From JAYWDA01 sp043747555 (GTDB lineage Bacteria; Bdellovibrionota; Bdellovibrionia; Bdellovibrionales; Bdellovibrionaceae): DNA of 24,918 nucleotides. Shown in pieces: positions 7,953 to 15,045 of this stretch (position 1 is the stretch's first letter; each line of letters opens with the position of its first letter). Both the position numbers and the translations under genes were made by a program. The stretch is taken from the NCBI GenBank assembly GCA_043747555.1, contig JAYTOY010000031.1:1-24918 (forward strand), given 5' to 3'. The notes beneath the pieces are model-generated. The model saw nothing but the letters and a program-made list of their open reading frames with translations. It searched no databases and was not told the DNA's origin.

Positions 7953-8966
7953 CTATTTCACATTTTCACAAGCATTGACAGTTTTGGATAAGGGATTTTT
8001 CTGGCTGGCAGGTGCGCGTCGAGCGGCGGCTTCTTCTTCTTCACGAACTTCTTTGACACTGCCGCGGACAAAAAGACTTTTTTCCATCGCTTTAATTAGA
8101 ATTGTCGCTTCATCTAAGGCTTCCACAGCGCGTTTTGCAGCGACCGGAAGATCATTTCCCACGGCCGCAAAGGCAGGTCCGATCACTTTTAAATCATTGG
8201 TTATTTGGCTTAAGTTTTTAACCACGCCGGCAAGATCGCTGGCAAGCTCTGGGTTCTTTTTATTAAGCTCTGGCAGAACAACATTCAGCTCACGAGTTAA
8301 CACGACGGCATTCGCCAAAACCTTTTGAACATTGTCATCGCGAGTGACTTGGCGACTGAGCTTGATCACTTCCGTTGACATCGTCGTCATATTTGAAACC
8401 ATAGGATCAATCTTATCAAAAATTTTAACTAAGGACCTTGTGCGAGACGGATCCGAAAACGCAGTTAAAAGCTCATGCAGGTTTTCCGCTACAAGATTCA
8501 GCTTATTTAGATAGGTTCCCATTTTTTTACCGCTGACCAGTGTCATTAAGTCCATGGTTTCTTCAGACGGTAAAGCCGCATTATCTGCCAGGGTTTGCGA
8601 GCTTTCACTGCCGACGGTGACATCCAAAACTCTGTCGCCGATAATAAAAGGGCGAATCAGCTGGGCACTGCTATCTGATTTTACACTTTCGCGAAACTTG
8701 TTAAGCACATAAAAGGTCACTTTGATTTTTTTATTACTTTGAAGTTCGACCTCTTCAACGCTCCCCGCCCGCAATCCAGAGATTTGCACCATCGAACCGG
8801 TATGAATTCCGTCCGCATTTTCAAAAGAAGTCGTAAAATACACTTTGGTTTCAAACCAACCTTGCTTCACAGCCGCACTGATAGCTGTCAGTGCTGTTCC
8901 GACAATGGCGATCAAAATAAAAATTCCTGCGATGCGCTCGTATTTATTAAATTTTAAAGCCATCAT
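7953..8966 (-). CDS. mlaD: MlaD-like MCE-domain substrate-binding protein
   Basis: A membrane-anchored, periplasmic lipid-binding protein of the MCE family. Residues about 10-32 form the single N-terminal helix. The MCE domain follows at about 38-120, with the typical ADGIHTGSMVQISGLRAGSVEEV. The protein then continues for over 200 residues of predicted helix, with an acidic/basic patch (REEEEAAARR) near the C-terminus. It is longer than E. coli MlaD (about 183 residues) and more like the extended MCE proteins of other lineages. The ATG overlaps the mlaF stop as ATGA, so the genes are coupled. MlaE, MlaF and MlaD together form the minimal inner-membrane lipid transporter; no mlaC, mlaB or mlaA is in the window. 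Confidence 0.88.
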   Translation of the reverse strand: MMALKFNKYERIAGIFILIAIVGTALTAISAAVKQGWFETKVYFTTSFENADGIHTGSMVQISGLRAGSVEEVELQSNKKIKVTFYVLNKFRESVKSDSSAQLIRPFIIGDRVLDVTVGSESSQTLADNAALPSEETMDLMTLVSGKKMGTYLNKLNLVAENLHELLTAFSDPSRTRSLVKIFDKIDPMVSNMTTMSTEVIKLSRQVTRDDNVQKVLANAVVLTRELNVVLPELNKKNPELASDLAGVVKNLSQITNDLKVIGPAFAAVGNDLPVAAKRAVEALDEATILIKAMEKSLFVRGSVKEVREEEEAAARRAPASQKNPLSKTVNACENVK

Positions 8967-9694
8967 AGATTTGCCACCTTTTTAGTGCTCTCTTCAATTT
9001 GATGATACAAATTTCCACCATCGATATGAATAATGTCATACTCAAAAAGGCTCATAAATTTTTCGTCATAAGAACTCACGAAGATATGCTTTAGGGATCC
9101 TGAATCAAGCTGTTCATTGATCACATCAGCGAAAAGATGACTGGTTTCAGACCCCAAGCCCACTGAAGGATCATCCATTAACAACATTTGGGGATGGATC
9201 ACTAGAGCCCTTAATAAACAGGTCAACTTGCGGACTCGACCTGGAACATGAGCAGGCCTTTCATTTCTAAATTTTTCCAATTCAAATCTTTTAATATATT
9301 GATCAACGCGAGCATGAGCTTCGTGATTAGGAATCAACTCATGATAATGCAAAGGCAGTAAAAGATTATCCTGAATGCTGCGGTTATTGATAAGCCCACC
9401 ATAATCAAAGGTATAGCCAATCGCTAAACGGTAGGTTAAAAATTCTTCGAAGGTCATCGCTTCAACTTTGTCGTCATTGATTAAGTAACTGCCTGAACTA
9501 GGCATGATTAATCCCGCTAGAATCTGTAAAACGGTGGATTTTCCAGCACCCTCCACCGATTTCAACCAAATGGCTTTTTCACTTGGAAATTCAAAATCAA
9601 CATTTTTAAGCGTGGCATCACTTCCCTCGTGCTGAAAAGTCAGACCTTCAAAACTTAAACTTTTTATAGATTTAATGCTTTCACGAATTGCCAT
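8963..9694 (-). CDS. mlaF: MlaF-like ABC ATPase with degenerate catalytic motifs
   Basis: A 243-residue ABC nucleotide-binding protein lying between mlaE and mlaD, the normal place for MlaF. The fold's landmarks are all recognisable but most are altered. Walker A is SVEGAGKST (Lys52 kept, first Gly replaced by Ser46). The Q-loop Gln is Asp97 (GYTFDYGGL). The LSGGQ-type signature is VPGRVRKL (about 150-157). Walker B is LLMDDP, with Asp175 instead of the catalytic Glu. The D-loop Asp is Gly181, and the H-loop reads SSYD with Tyr209 in place of His. Nucleotide may still bind through GKST and Asp174, but hydrolysis looks weakened or differently organised. The reading frame is intact and coupled to both neighbours, arguing against decay. 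Confidence 0.85.
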   Translation of the reverse strand: MAIRESIKSIKSLSFEGLTFQHEGSDATLKNVDFEFPSEKAIWLKSVEGAGKSTVLQILAGLIMPSSGSYLINDDKVEAMTFEEFLTYRLAIGYTFDYGGLINNRSIQDNLLLPLHYHELIPNHEAHARVDQYIKRFELEKFRNERPAHVPGRVRKLTCLLRALVIHPQMLLMDDPSVGLGSETSHLFADVINEQLDSGSLKHIFVSSYDEKFMSLFEYDIIHIDGGNLYHQIEESTKKVANL

Positions 9695-9695
9695 T

Positions 9696-10523
9696 TTAGA
9701 TAACTCCCAGTAGACGCAATTGATTTAAGTAAAATAAAGCTGTCACAGTTAGATTAAAAACAGTGACGTAGATCACACACTTCACCACCGCTTGGGTCGT
9801 GACCTGCGGAACTTCATGGGGACTTTTTTTAACAGACAAACCTTGGTAGCAACAGATGACAAAAATAATCATCCCGCTAAAAGAATTTTTAAGTAAAAAT
9901 TCATAAACATCTTCTTTGGAAAATGCCCGGAGCAAAGATTCGGAATAAAAACTAAACGGCATCCCGTGCAAAAATTTTGTCAGAAAAAAACCGCCTAAAA
10001 GAGCCACAACATTAAAGTAGAAGGATAAGCAAAGGACACTGATCACTCCACCAATCACCCGCGGGAATACAATAAAACTTAAGGGGTTAATTCCCATACT
10101 TTCTAAAGCTTCAATTTCCCGGTTGGCACGCATATTCCCAATTTCAGAGGCCACAGCTGTTCCTGAGCGAGCGATCACGACCAGCGCTGTAAGTAATGGC
10201 GCCGCTTCCCTAGATAAAACAACAATCAAAAAACTTCCGATCATATCGCCGCCGCCGAGCAATGTCAGATTGCCCATACCCTGAAGAATCAAGACACTGC
10301 CAGTGCAAAGAGCTAAGACAGAAACCAAAGGAAGGGCTTGAAAACCTGTGAAATAAACTTGGGCCGCAATCACTGAAAAAATTTGCCTGACCCCTTGAGC
10401 ATGGTCATTGATCGTGGCGCGAATGGATAGGTACACCATCATTAAAACACGCATTGTGTACTCCAAATTTGAAGTCACAAAGCGGCCCATAGAATCGATC
10501 GTACCAAGGATGTAATTCACCAA
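9696..10523 (-). CDS. mlaE: MlaE-like lipid ABC transporter permease
   Basis: A 275-residue MlaE-family permease, usual length about 260. Five to six membrane helices are visible. The conserved core includes SREAAPLLTALVVIARSGTA, then SEIGNMRANREIEALESMG and GINPLSFIVFPRV, the cytoplasmic helix and coupling motifs of the family. The start used here is TTG at 10523 without a clear Shine-Dalgarno; an ATG 12 codons in is an alternative. It ends one base before the mlaF start. The 55-nt gap to the YdcF-like gene holds nothing clear. The complex would move phospholipids between inner membrane and periplasm. Confidence 0.9.
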   Translation of the reverse strand: MVNYILGTIDSMGRFVTSNLEYTMRVLMMVYLSIRATINDHAQGVRQIFSVIAAQVYFTGFQALPLVSVLALCTGSVLILQGMGNLTLLGGGDMIGSFLIVVLSREAAPLLTALVVIARSGTAVASEIGNMRANREIEALESMGINPLSFIVFPRVIGGVISVLCLSFYFNVVALLGGFFLTKFLHGMPFSFYSESLLRAFSKEDVYEFLLKNSFSGMIIFVICCYQGLSVKKSPHEVPQVTTQAVVKCVIYVTVFNLTVTALFYLNQLRLLGVI

Positions 10524-10578
10524 TAATTAGATCGGAGGAATGGGCCCGTAAAAGCATCCGGCCAAGGACTAGAATTCC

Positions 10579-11184
10579 TTAAGTGCGATAGACCCAGGTC
10601 GAGTAGAAAAGCGACCTAAAAGCTTCGTTTAAAACATCAAAAAAACTTGAATTGTACTTTAAAGAGACAACAGCCTGCTTATAGATTGGAATATGATTGG
10701 GAAAAATAGAACGAAAGGTCCGATAAGACCGATACATATGCAATCTTGAAGTGACCAAAATCACATCGCGACATTTTAACGCTTCAACTAACGCTAAACT
10801 TTGTTGGGCATTTCCATAAGTTGTTTCCGATCGTCTTTCTAAAACAACGTCGTCTTCCTTAAGATTTCCGTAAAAAGTCCAGGTCGGCATAATCTCGCGC
10901 AGCTGAGCATTGGGAAAAACACCCGAGATGATCAGCTTTTTGATGTTTTGGTTTGCTAAAAGGTCAAAGCCTTCTCGGACCCGACCCGATCCACCGGTTA
11001 AAACCACGGCACAGTCAGCTTGCACGGTGGTCTTCCACGAGCTGACCGGTTCGCTTTGAACATTCCTATATTCCACGACAGTTCTAAAAAGAAGAATCGC
11101 GGAAAGAAGAAGGACCATCCAAACGCTTCGGCGCTTGAAAATATTTTTAACGATAAGCCACCACTTCAATTTCGACTTGAACAC
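10579..11184 (-). CDS. YdcF/DUF218-family membrane-anchored protein
   Basis: This 201-residue protein has a basic N-terminus, one membrane helix (about 20-35) and a C-terminal DUF218 domain. Domain motifs are CAVVLTGGSGRVREGFDLL, LIISG, the ERRSETTYGNAQQS block and VILVTSRLHMYRS, matching the SanA/YdcF/ElyC group. Members act in envelope biogenesis (for example ElyC in lipid-carrier and peptidoglycan metabolism), but the chemistry is not established. The ATG used lies 38 nt inside the 3' end of ridA; a later ATG at 11118 would cut into the membrane helix, so the longer form is preferred. It sits in the envelope-gene run leading to mlaEFD. Confidence 0.82.
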   Translation of the reverse strand: MFKSKLKWWLIVKNIFKRRSVWMVLLLSAILLFRTVVEYRNVQSEPVSSWKTTVQADCAVVLTGGSGRVREGFDLLANQNIKKLIISGVFPNAQLREIMPTWTFYGNLKEDDVVLERRSETTYGNAQQSLALVEALKCRDVILVTSRLHMYRSYRTFRSIFPNHIPIYKQAVVSLKYNSSFFDVLNEAFRSLFYSTWVYRT

Positions 11185-11524
11185 CCTTTGGAAGTTCTTT
11201 CACTGCAATGGTCGATCGCGCCGGAGGATCCGCCTTAAAATATTTTCCATACACTTCATTCACGGTGGCAAAGTCGCCCATATTAATGAGAAAAATAGTG
11301 GTTTTAATAATATTTTCGAAATTCATATCGCTTTCTTTTAAAACAGCGCCAATATTTTTCATGACAAGTTCGGCTTCTTCTTGCACGGAACCTTTTATGA
11401 CTTCATTGGTTTTTGGGTCGATGGCAATTTGTCCAGAGCAGTATAAAGTCTGCCCGGCTAAAACGGCCTGTGAGTAGGGTCCGACGGGCTTCGGGGCATT
11501 AAGAGTCATAATAACTTTTTTCAT
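11147..11524 (-). CDS. ridA: RidA family enamine/imine deaminase
   Basis: A 125-residue cytoplasmic trimeric protein that hydrolyses reactive 2-aminoacrylate and related imines made by PLP enzymes. Hallmarks are GPYSQAV near the N-terminus, CSGQIAIDP, the catalytic-pocket Arg in PARSTIAV, and ELPKGVQVEIEVVA at the C-terminus. The start has a very strong Shine-Dalgarno (GAGGTGATC). It follows the outer-membrane barrel gene by 27 nt and overlaps the YdcF-like gene, so it is likely co-transcribed with the envelope genes. Confidence 0.93.
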   Translation of the reverse strand: MKKVIMTLNAPKPVGPYSQAVLAGQTLYCSGQIAIDPKTNEVIKGSVQEEAELVMKNIGAVLKESDMNFENIIKTTIFLINMGDFATVNEVYGKYFKADPPARSTIAVKELPKGVQVEIEVVAYR

Positions 11525-11551
11525 CGATCACCTCTTTTTTATCGTTCGTTT

Positions 11552-12058
11552 TTAGAAATAAAATAAAATGCCAGCTCGGAAAGGATGATCCGCGATCGTT
11601 CGAAAACGCACTTCCCGCATAGAAACAACTCCGGCCCCCCCCTCAAAAGTCAGGGCTAAGTTATCAAGGCCAGCTAAATAAAACTCGGTCCCAAAAAGCG
11701 CGCTCAATTCCCAGCCGTTTTGTTTTTCACCGTTTGTTTCAATGTTCACCAATGATAAATTTCCGCCAAAATAAAAATTCATATGCTCTTCAAAAAAAAT
11801 CATTCGTCGGACACCTCCAGTGAGTGCAAATTTTGAATTGTCTTTCTGAGTGTCGGTCCCTAGCCCCGCAACGATAGCAACCTCACTGGCGGCATAATAA
11901 ACCCCAGCCAGTGCCGGCAAATCAAAAGAGTTATTGTTTTTAATCCCTAAACCAAGGCGCTGACGCATATCTTTGGCTTCAGCATTTGAAGGAATCAGCA
12001 AAGATGTTAAAGCGAGCGCCAAAACAAGGCCGAGGACCCGTGCGAATTTTTTTAGCAT
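11552..12058 (-). CDS. Small outer-membrane beta-barrel protein
   Basis: Start chosen at ATG 12058 (168 residues) rather than an in-frame upstream start at 12112. A signal peptide begins exactly there (MLKKFARVLGLVLALAL, cleavage after AEA near residue 28), AGGAAA lies 6 nt upstream, and a good promoter lies just before it. The mature part shows alternating hydrophobic/polar strands with many Gly and aromatic residues. It ends in GILFYF, whose terminal Phe is the usual BAM recognition residue of outer-membrane barrels. It is probably an eight-strand barrel of the OmpA/OmpW size class. I do not recognise a specific family or ligand. It may be the first gene of the minus-strand envelope run. 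Confidence 0.75.
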   Translation of the reverse strand: MLKKFARVLGLVLALALTSLLIPSNAEAKDMRQRLGLGIKNNNSFDLPALAGVYYAASEVAIVAGLGTDTQKDNSKFALTGGVRRMIFFEEHMNFYFGGNLSLVNIETNGEKQNGWELSALFGTEFYLAGLDNLALTFEGGAGVVSMREVRFRTIADHPFRAGILFYF

Positions 12059-12091
12059 TTTATTTCCTGTCGTTGCAATTTCGTAGGCACA

Positions 12092-12120
12092 ATTAAAGCC
12101 ACTCCCCTTCATACTATCAA
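12092..12120 (-). promoter_or_regulatory. Promoter of the outer-membrane barrel gene
   Basis: On the minus strand TTGATA (12115-12120), a 17-nt spacer and TTTAAT (12092-12097) match the sigma-70 consensus at five of six positions each. The predicted start lies about 27 nt before ATG 12058, which also supports that start codon. The remaining 12121-12246 stretch shows no gene or obvious tRNA promoter. Confidence 0.6.
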
Positions 12121-12246
12121 GGATAAATTCACTTGCTCTGCTGGCACCTTTGATTTATCTCTATAAGGGCGGCTGCCGTTTCCCGATTTCGCAGCTTGTC
12201 GTTCCGTTAATAGCATTCGGTCATGAGGAGTTCTGCAGAGTTGAGT

Positions 12247-12319
12247 GGGCCTGTAGCGCAGTTGGGAGCGCGCTTGCATGGCATGCAAGAGGTCGTCGGT
12301 TCGAAACCGATCAGGTCCA
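12247..12319 (+). tRNA. tRNA-Ala (anticodon GGC)
   Basis: The 73-nt sequence folds as a complete cloverleaf. The acceptor arm is GGGCCTG / CAGGTCC (one G-T pair), the D-stem GCGC/GCGC, and the anticodon stem CTTGC/GCAAG around loop ATGGCAT (anticodon GGC). The variable loop is AGGTC, the T-stem GTCGG/CCGAT with loop TTCGAAA, and the discriminator is A. The 3' CCA is not encoded (CTG follows). The anticodon arm is nearly identical to E. coli tRNA-Ala-GGC. The prophage integrase starts 100 bp past its 3' end, so this is the likely integration target. Confidence 0.95.
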
Positions 12320-12325
12320 CTGAGC
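12280..12325 (+). other. Probable prophage attachment site (attL) in the tRNA 3' half
   Basis: An integrase gene pointing toward the 3' end of a tRNA gene is the standard arrangement for prophages that integrate by recombining the tRNA 3' half. The exact core cannot be defined because the other end (attR) is outside the window. It should contain a direct repeat of part of 12280-12319. The stretch 12320-12418 between tRNA and integrase is A/C-rich, with several ACACC/AAACACC runs that could be arm sites, but no clear gene. Confidence 0.5.
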
Positions 12326-12418
12326 CCTGTTTCATTCGAGAATGCCACACAAATCGGCAGTGTTTTAAAAACCCCAAAAACACCAAACACCACACTCATA
12401 CCCCACTTTATTTGCTCA

Positions 12419-13513
12419 TCATTGATGGTCATAGGTGCTCACTGTCGTTGGATTTGAAGACACGAGATCAGAAACGAACCGAGTATTTTCGGCGTCCAAG
12501 TGAACGTAAACTTTAAGAGCCACCTTAAGATCAAGTCCGGCCATCACGCAAATTTCGAGATACCGGTTTGTGGCCTTAAAAGCGCGGGTCAATCCAGAGT
12601 GTCTCAGATCATGGAAGGTTGCCTCATGTCGGATCACTGGACCCTCGCCATTTGCTCTAGCAATAGCGTTCTCCCATGCAGACTGGTTTCCGAGGCGGCC
12701 CACTGGCTTGTTTTGATCCTTGGGGCTAGGAAACACAAATGGGCTCTTTGAGGCGGCTTTCCGAGTCTTCAGTTTAACCAGAACTCGGTCGTTTAAAGGA
12801 ACAGTCCTTTTCTTGCGAATCTTAGTTCGCTCGGGTGGCAACTCAATACATCGCTTTTTAAAGTCTATTTCTGACCATGGCATCAATAGGACTTCTGACC
12901 GACGCATGAAGTGTTCAAACCCAAGGTCGATCTGAAGCTGCAGATCATCGTTAGCGTTTCGATAAAAAACATTGATCTCATCGTCTTCTAAATTCAAACC
13001 CTCTTCCGAAGGGCCATCTGGATTTTTTAGCTTTGGAAGCCTTTCGATGATACCTTCGCGGTGAAGGAAATTCAGATAAGTGCTCAGCCACTTCCATTCG
13101 TTAAAGAATTTGCAGTTTCCACGCTTAACTTTTTGCATAGGAACGTATGAGTTGAGCCACCAAGTTTCGGTCAGCTCATCAGGATATAAATTTCCAATGA
13201 CCGGAACCAGGTGTTGTCCGGCGTACTTAACGCTGTCTTTCGTTGCATGACTTAGGCTTGATTTTGTTAAAATCCAAATTGGCCAATGATAATCATTTAG
13301 AAGTTTAATCTTGTTTGAAAGTTTGGGCCGTTCGCCAAACCATTCAACGAACTTTTCATCACGACGCTTACGGGCCTCAAGAGTATTTTCTGTCCCCAAG
13401 GAATTTTGTTTTCTAGGAAACCCTTTCTTTGCACGAGACACCCAAATAATTTGAGACCCGTCGGGCTTATAAAGATATTCGTTGCCTCGACCAGCGAGGG
13501 GAATGAGTTTCAT
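12419..13513 (-). CDS. int: Phage tyrosine recombinase integrase
   Basis: A 364-residue site-specific recombinase that would integrate and excise the prophage at the adjacent tRNA-Ala. The N-terminal arm-binding region (1-70) is followed by a core-binding SAM-like domain (about 75-165) and the catalytic domain. Catalytic residues visible are Arg205 in FMRRSEVL, Lys in the KIRKKRTVPL beta-hairpin, HDLRHSG (His301, Arg304) and the nucleophile Tyr336 in VYVHLD. The usual LGH box reads AGL, so the second His/Trp position is Leu327. The rest is intact, so it is probably active. The ATG overlaps the excisionase stop by 4 bp. Confidence 0.93.
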   Translation of the reverse strand: MKLIPLAGRGNEYLYKPDGSQIIWVSRAKKGFPRKQNSLGTENTLEARKRRDEKFVEWFGERPKLSNKIKLLNDYHWPIWILTKSSLSHATKDSVKYAGQHLVPVIGNLYPDELTETWWLNSYVPMQKVKRGNCKFFNEWKWLSTYLNFLHREGIIERLPKLKNPDGPSEEGLNLEDDEINVFYRNANDDLQLQIDLGFEHFMRRSEVLLMPWSEIDFKKRCIELPPERTKIRKKRTVPLNDRVLVKLKTRKAASKSPFVFPSPKDQNKPVGRLGNQSAWENAIARANGEGPVIRHEATFHDLRHSGLTRAFKATNRYLEICVMAGLDLKVALKVYVHLDAENTRFVSDLVSSNPTTVSTYDHQ

Positions 13514-13737
13514 GCTCCAACCGGAAACATCTTGATATAAGATTCAAATGCTTCGCGATAAATCAAAATATCTTTTCCTGGACGAAACGACTCCAGCTTA
13601 GGAAGACCATCAGATGACGGATCTCGGCGGCACCACTTCCTTACAGTTTCGGCTGGCACTCCGTAGAACTCTTCGCACTCTAGAAGAGTAAGAGTTTTCC
13701 TTTTTGTTAAATCTTTTGGCGCTTTTATTTTTTTCAC
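13510..13737 (-). CDS. xis: Excisionase-like winged-helix DNA-binding protein
   Basis: A 75-residue basic protein with a MerR/HTH_17-type fold: TLLECEEFYGVPAETVRKWCRR forms the helix-turn-helix, followed by a wing and IYREAFESYIK. This is the pattern of phage excisionases and recombination directionality factors. It is translationally coupled to int (4-bp overlap). Immediately upstream on its own promoter side lies the 10-bp-periodic TACTCC array, a plausible binding target. A generic DNA-binding regulator of int is the alternative. Confidence 0.75.
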   Translation of the reverse strand: MKKIKAPKDLTKRKTLTLLECEEFYGVPAETVRKWCRRDPSSDGLPKLESFRPGKDILIYREAFESYIKMFPVGA

Positions 13738-13814
13738 AACGTCCCCCTCGAATGCCTTTTGTATTACTTTTATTTTCTATTCAACAAAATAATTTTTAGC
13801 TCTTTTTTTAAACT

Positions 13815-13874
13815 TACTACTGTTTACTCCAACATACTCCGACATACTCCAGCCTACTCCGTTATACTCCGCAA
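13815..13874. repeat. Helically phased TACTCC direct-repeat array
   Basis: Five exact TACTCC hexamers start at 13825, 13835, 13845, 13855 and 13865, each separated by four variable bases. A degenerate sixth (TACTAC) lies in phase at 13815. The 10-bp period equals one helical turn, so all units face the same side of the DNA. The array lies in the 181-bp gap between the xis start and the upstream HTH gene, where the xis-int promoter should be. Likely roles are cooperative Xis binding, integrase arm sites or an operator. The rest of the 13738-13918 gap is AT-rich with no gene. Confidence 0.85.
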
Positions 13875-13918
13875 TTATTTTTTAAACGCAGCGAGCAATT
13901 TCTTTAGAAAAATATTCC

Positions 13919-14185
13919 TTACTTAATTTTATATTTTTTAATGAATCTGGTTCTGTACTTTTCAAATTGAGCCACTTTCGAATCTATAAAATGATTGGCC
14001 AGATCTCTCACGGGCACCTTATATAGCTTAGCAATATTGGATAAAACAGCCTCAGGAGGTGCCGCCCGACTCCTCTCCCAATTACTGATAAACTGAGCTG
14101 TTGAATAGCCTAGTGCCCTTGCCACTTGTGCTTGGGTGAGATTGGCCTCGAATCTAGATGTCCTTAAGTAATCATTTAATTTCAA
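13919..14185 (-). CDS. XRE-family helix-turn-helix regulator
   Basis: An 88-residue protein with an N-terminal HTH_3 domain (about 4-60): LTQAQVARALGYSTAQFISN contains the turn and recognition helix, and NWERSRAAPP follows. The C-terminal 25 residues are strongly basic. The start is TTG, with GGGG-rich sequence just upstream, because no ATG fits the conserved N-terminus. It is encoded between the recombination genes and xis-int in the leftward operon. It may repress or time xis-int through the adjacent TACTCC array. Which protein binds the array is inference. Confidence 0.8.
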   Translation of the reverse strand: MKLNDYLRTSRFEANLTQAQVARALGYSTAQFISNWERSRAAPPEAVLSNIAKLYKVPVRDLANHFIDSKVAQFEKYRTRFIKKYKIK

Positions 14186-14250
14186 TCGCTACCCCATAAA
14201 AATATTAGTTAAAAAATTCAGCAAAAATAAACTCACCATAATAAACAAAA

Positions 14251-15042
14251 TTATGCCGGTTTCTTTGTCTTGCATTTCAGGCAATACCACGGGATTTCTC
14301 CAGTTTCTTTGTCTGGATATTTCGACAACATCATGGGTTTATCACAGCAGATGGGAGGCTCCGAGGACTGAGGCTCAATTAATGGCGCGCTCTCTTCCTT
14401 AAGGACTTCTTTTTTAACAGGTGTTTGAATTTTCAAATCATCCTCATCAAGCATATCTTGAGTGAAATATTCAGAGGCACCAGTCGCAAGCAATGTCGCG
14501 CCAAGCATAGCCCGCTTCTGAGCCATCTTCATTAAAGTATTGAGCACGTCATAAATTGGAGTTTCTTCTTTGAGTTGTTCTTTGCGCCCCGTTTTAACGC
14601 CTTTTTTGTCGACAACTTCACGCCACACATTGCGCTCTTTGTACTTAACCTCTTGAGAATTTACAGTTCCATCACAGTCGGCGATAACTATGTCGGGATT
14701 TCTTAAAGAGTAAATTTCAGCCTTATAAGTGAACATCGCAAAGTTAGCGTGACGGTCGATTTCTTTATCAACTAGCGTAAACCTACAGCCCAATTGAAAA
14801 AGACGTTGAATCTTCTCGGCACCTGGCTTTAGCAAGCATCTTTTTTTAGTGCCAGGAATTACGCCGTAATCACCCTCACCAGATCCGCCCGTTTTAAAGT
14901 CGGCCTCAACTAATTGAGACTGCACAAACTCTCGTAAAAGTTCTCGCTGCTTCTTTAGAGCGTCGACGTTTTGTTGACTGACAACCGTGAGATTGCTTTC
15001 TTCTCGGCTTGCTTGAATTTCAACAACTTCATTTTTAGACAC
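14251..15042 (-). CDS. Putative phage single-strand annealing/recombination protein with C-terminal zinc ribbon
   Basis: A 263-residue protein encoded just after a YqaJ/lambda-Exo nuclease, the place usually taken by a RecT/Erf-type annealing partner. The core (about 30-200) contains DYGVIPGTKKRCLLKPGAEK, a central beta-rich segment, and NTLMKMAQKRAMLGATLL, then ASEYFTQD. The last block resembles the KMA-KRA helix seen in several phage recombination proteins. The C-terminal tail holds CC (232-233) and CLKC (254-257), which together look like a zinc ribbon. The GTG start lies 3 nt after the nuclease stop. I recognise the sequence pattern as a widespread phage family but cannot assign it to a named annealase family. 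Annealing activity is inferred from position. Confidence 0.55.
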   Translation of the reverse strand: MSKNEVVEIQASREESNLTVVSQQNVDALKKQRELLREFVQSQLVEADFKTGGSGEGDYGVIPGTKKRCLLKPGAEKIQRLFQLGCRFTLVDKEIDRHANFAMFTYKAEIYSLRNPDIVIADCDGTVNSQEVKYKERNVWREVVDKKGVKTGRKEQLKEETPIYDVLNTLMKMAQKRAMLGATLLATGASEYFTQDMLDEDDLKIQTPVKKEVLKEESAPLIEPQSSEPPICCDKPMMLSKYPDKETGEIPWYCLKCKTKKPA

Positions 15043-15045
15043 AAA

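Noticed and set aside
7975..8328. 117-codon plus-strand frame opposite mlaD
   Set aside because: Ser/Thr/Ala-rich shadow of the helical mlaD C-terminal region; no ribosome site or family resemblance.
12059..12112. N-terminal extension of the outer-membrane barrel gene to 12112
   Set aside because: It would put 18 polar residues before a perfect signal peptide and would start upstream of the predicted transcription start.
12109..12516. Several open frames across the tRNA-Ala and flanks on both strands
   Set aside because: They read through a structurally complete tRNA gene and its flanks; no start signals or conserved domain.
13815..13874. CRISPR array
   Set aside because: Units are 6 bp with 4-bp spacers, far too short for CRISPR; better explained as phased protein-binding sites.
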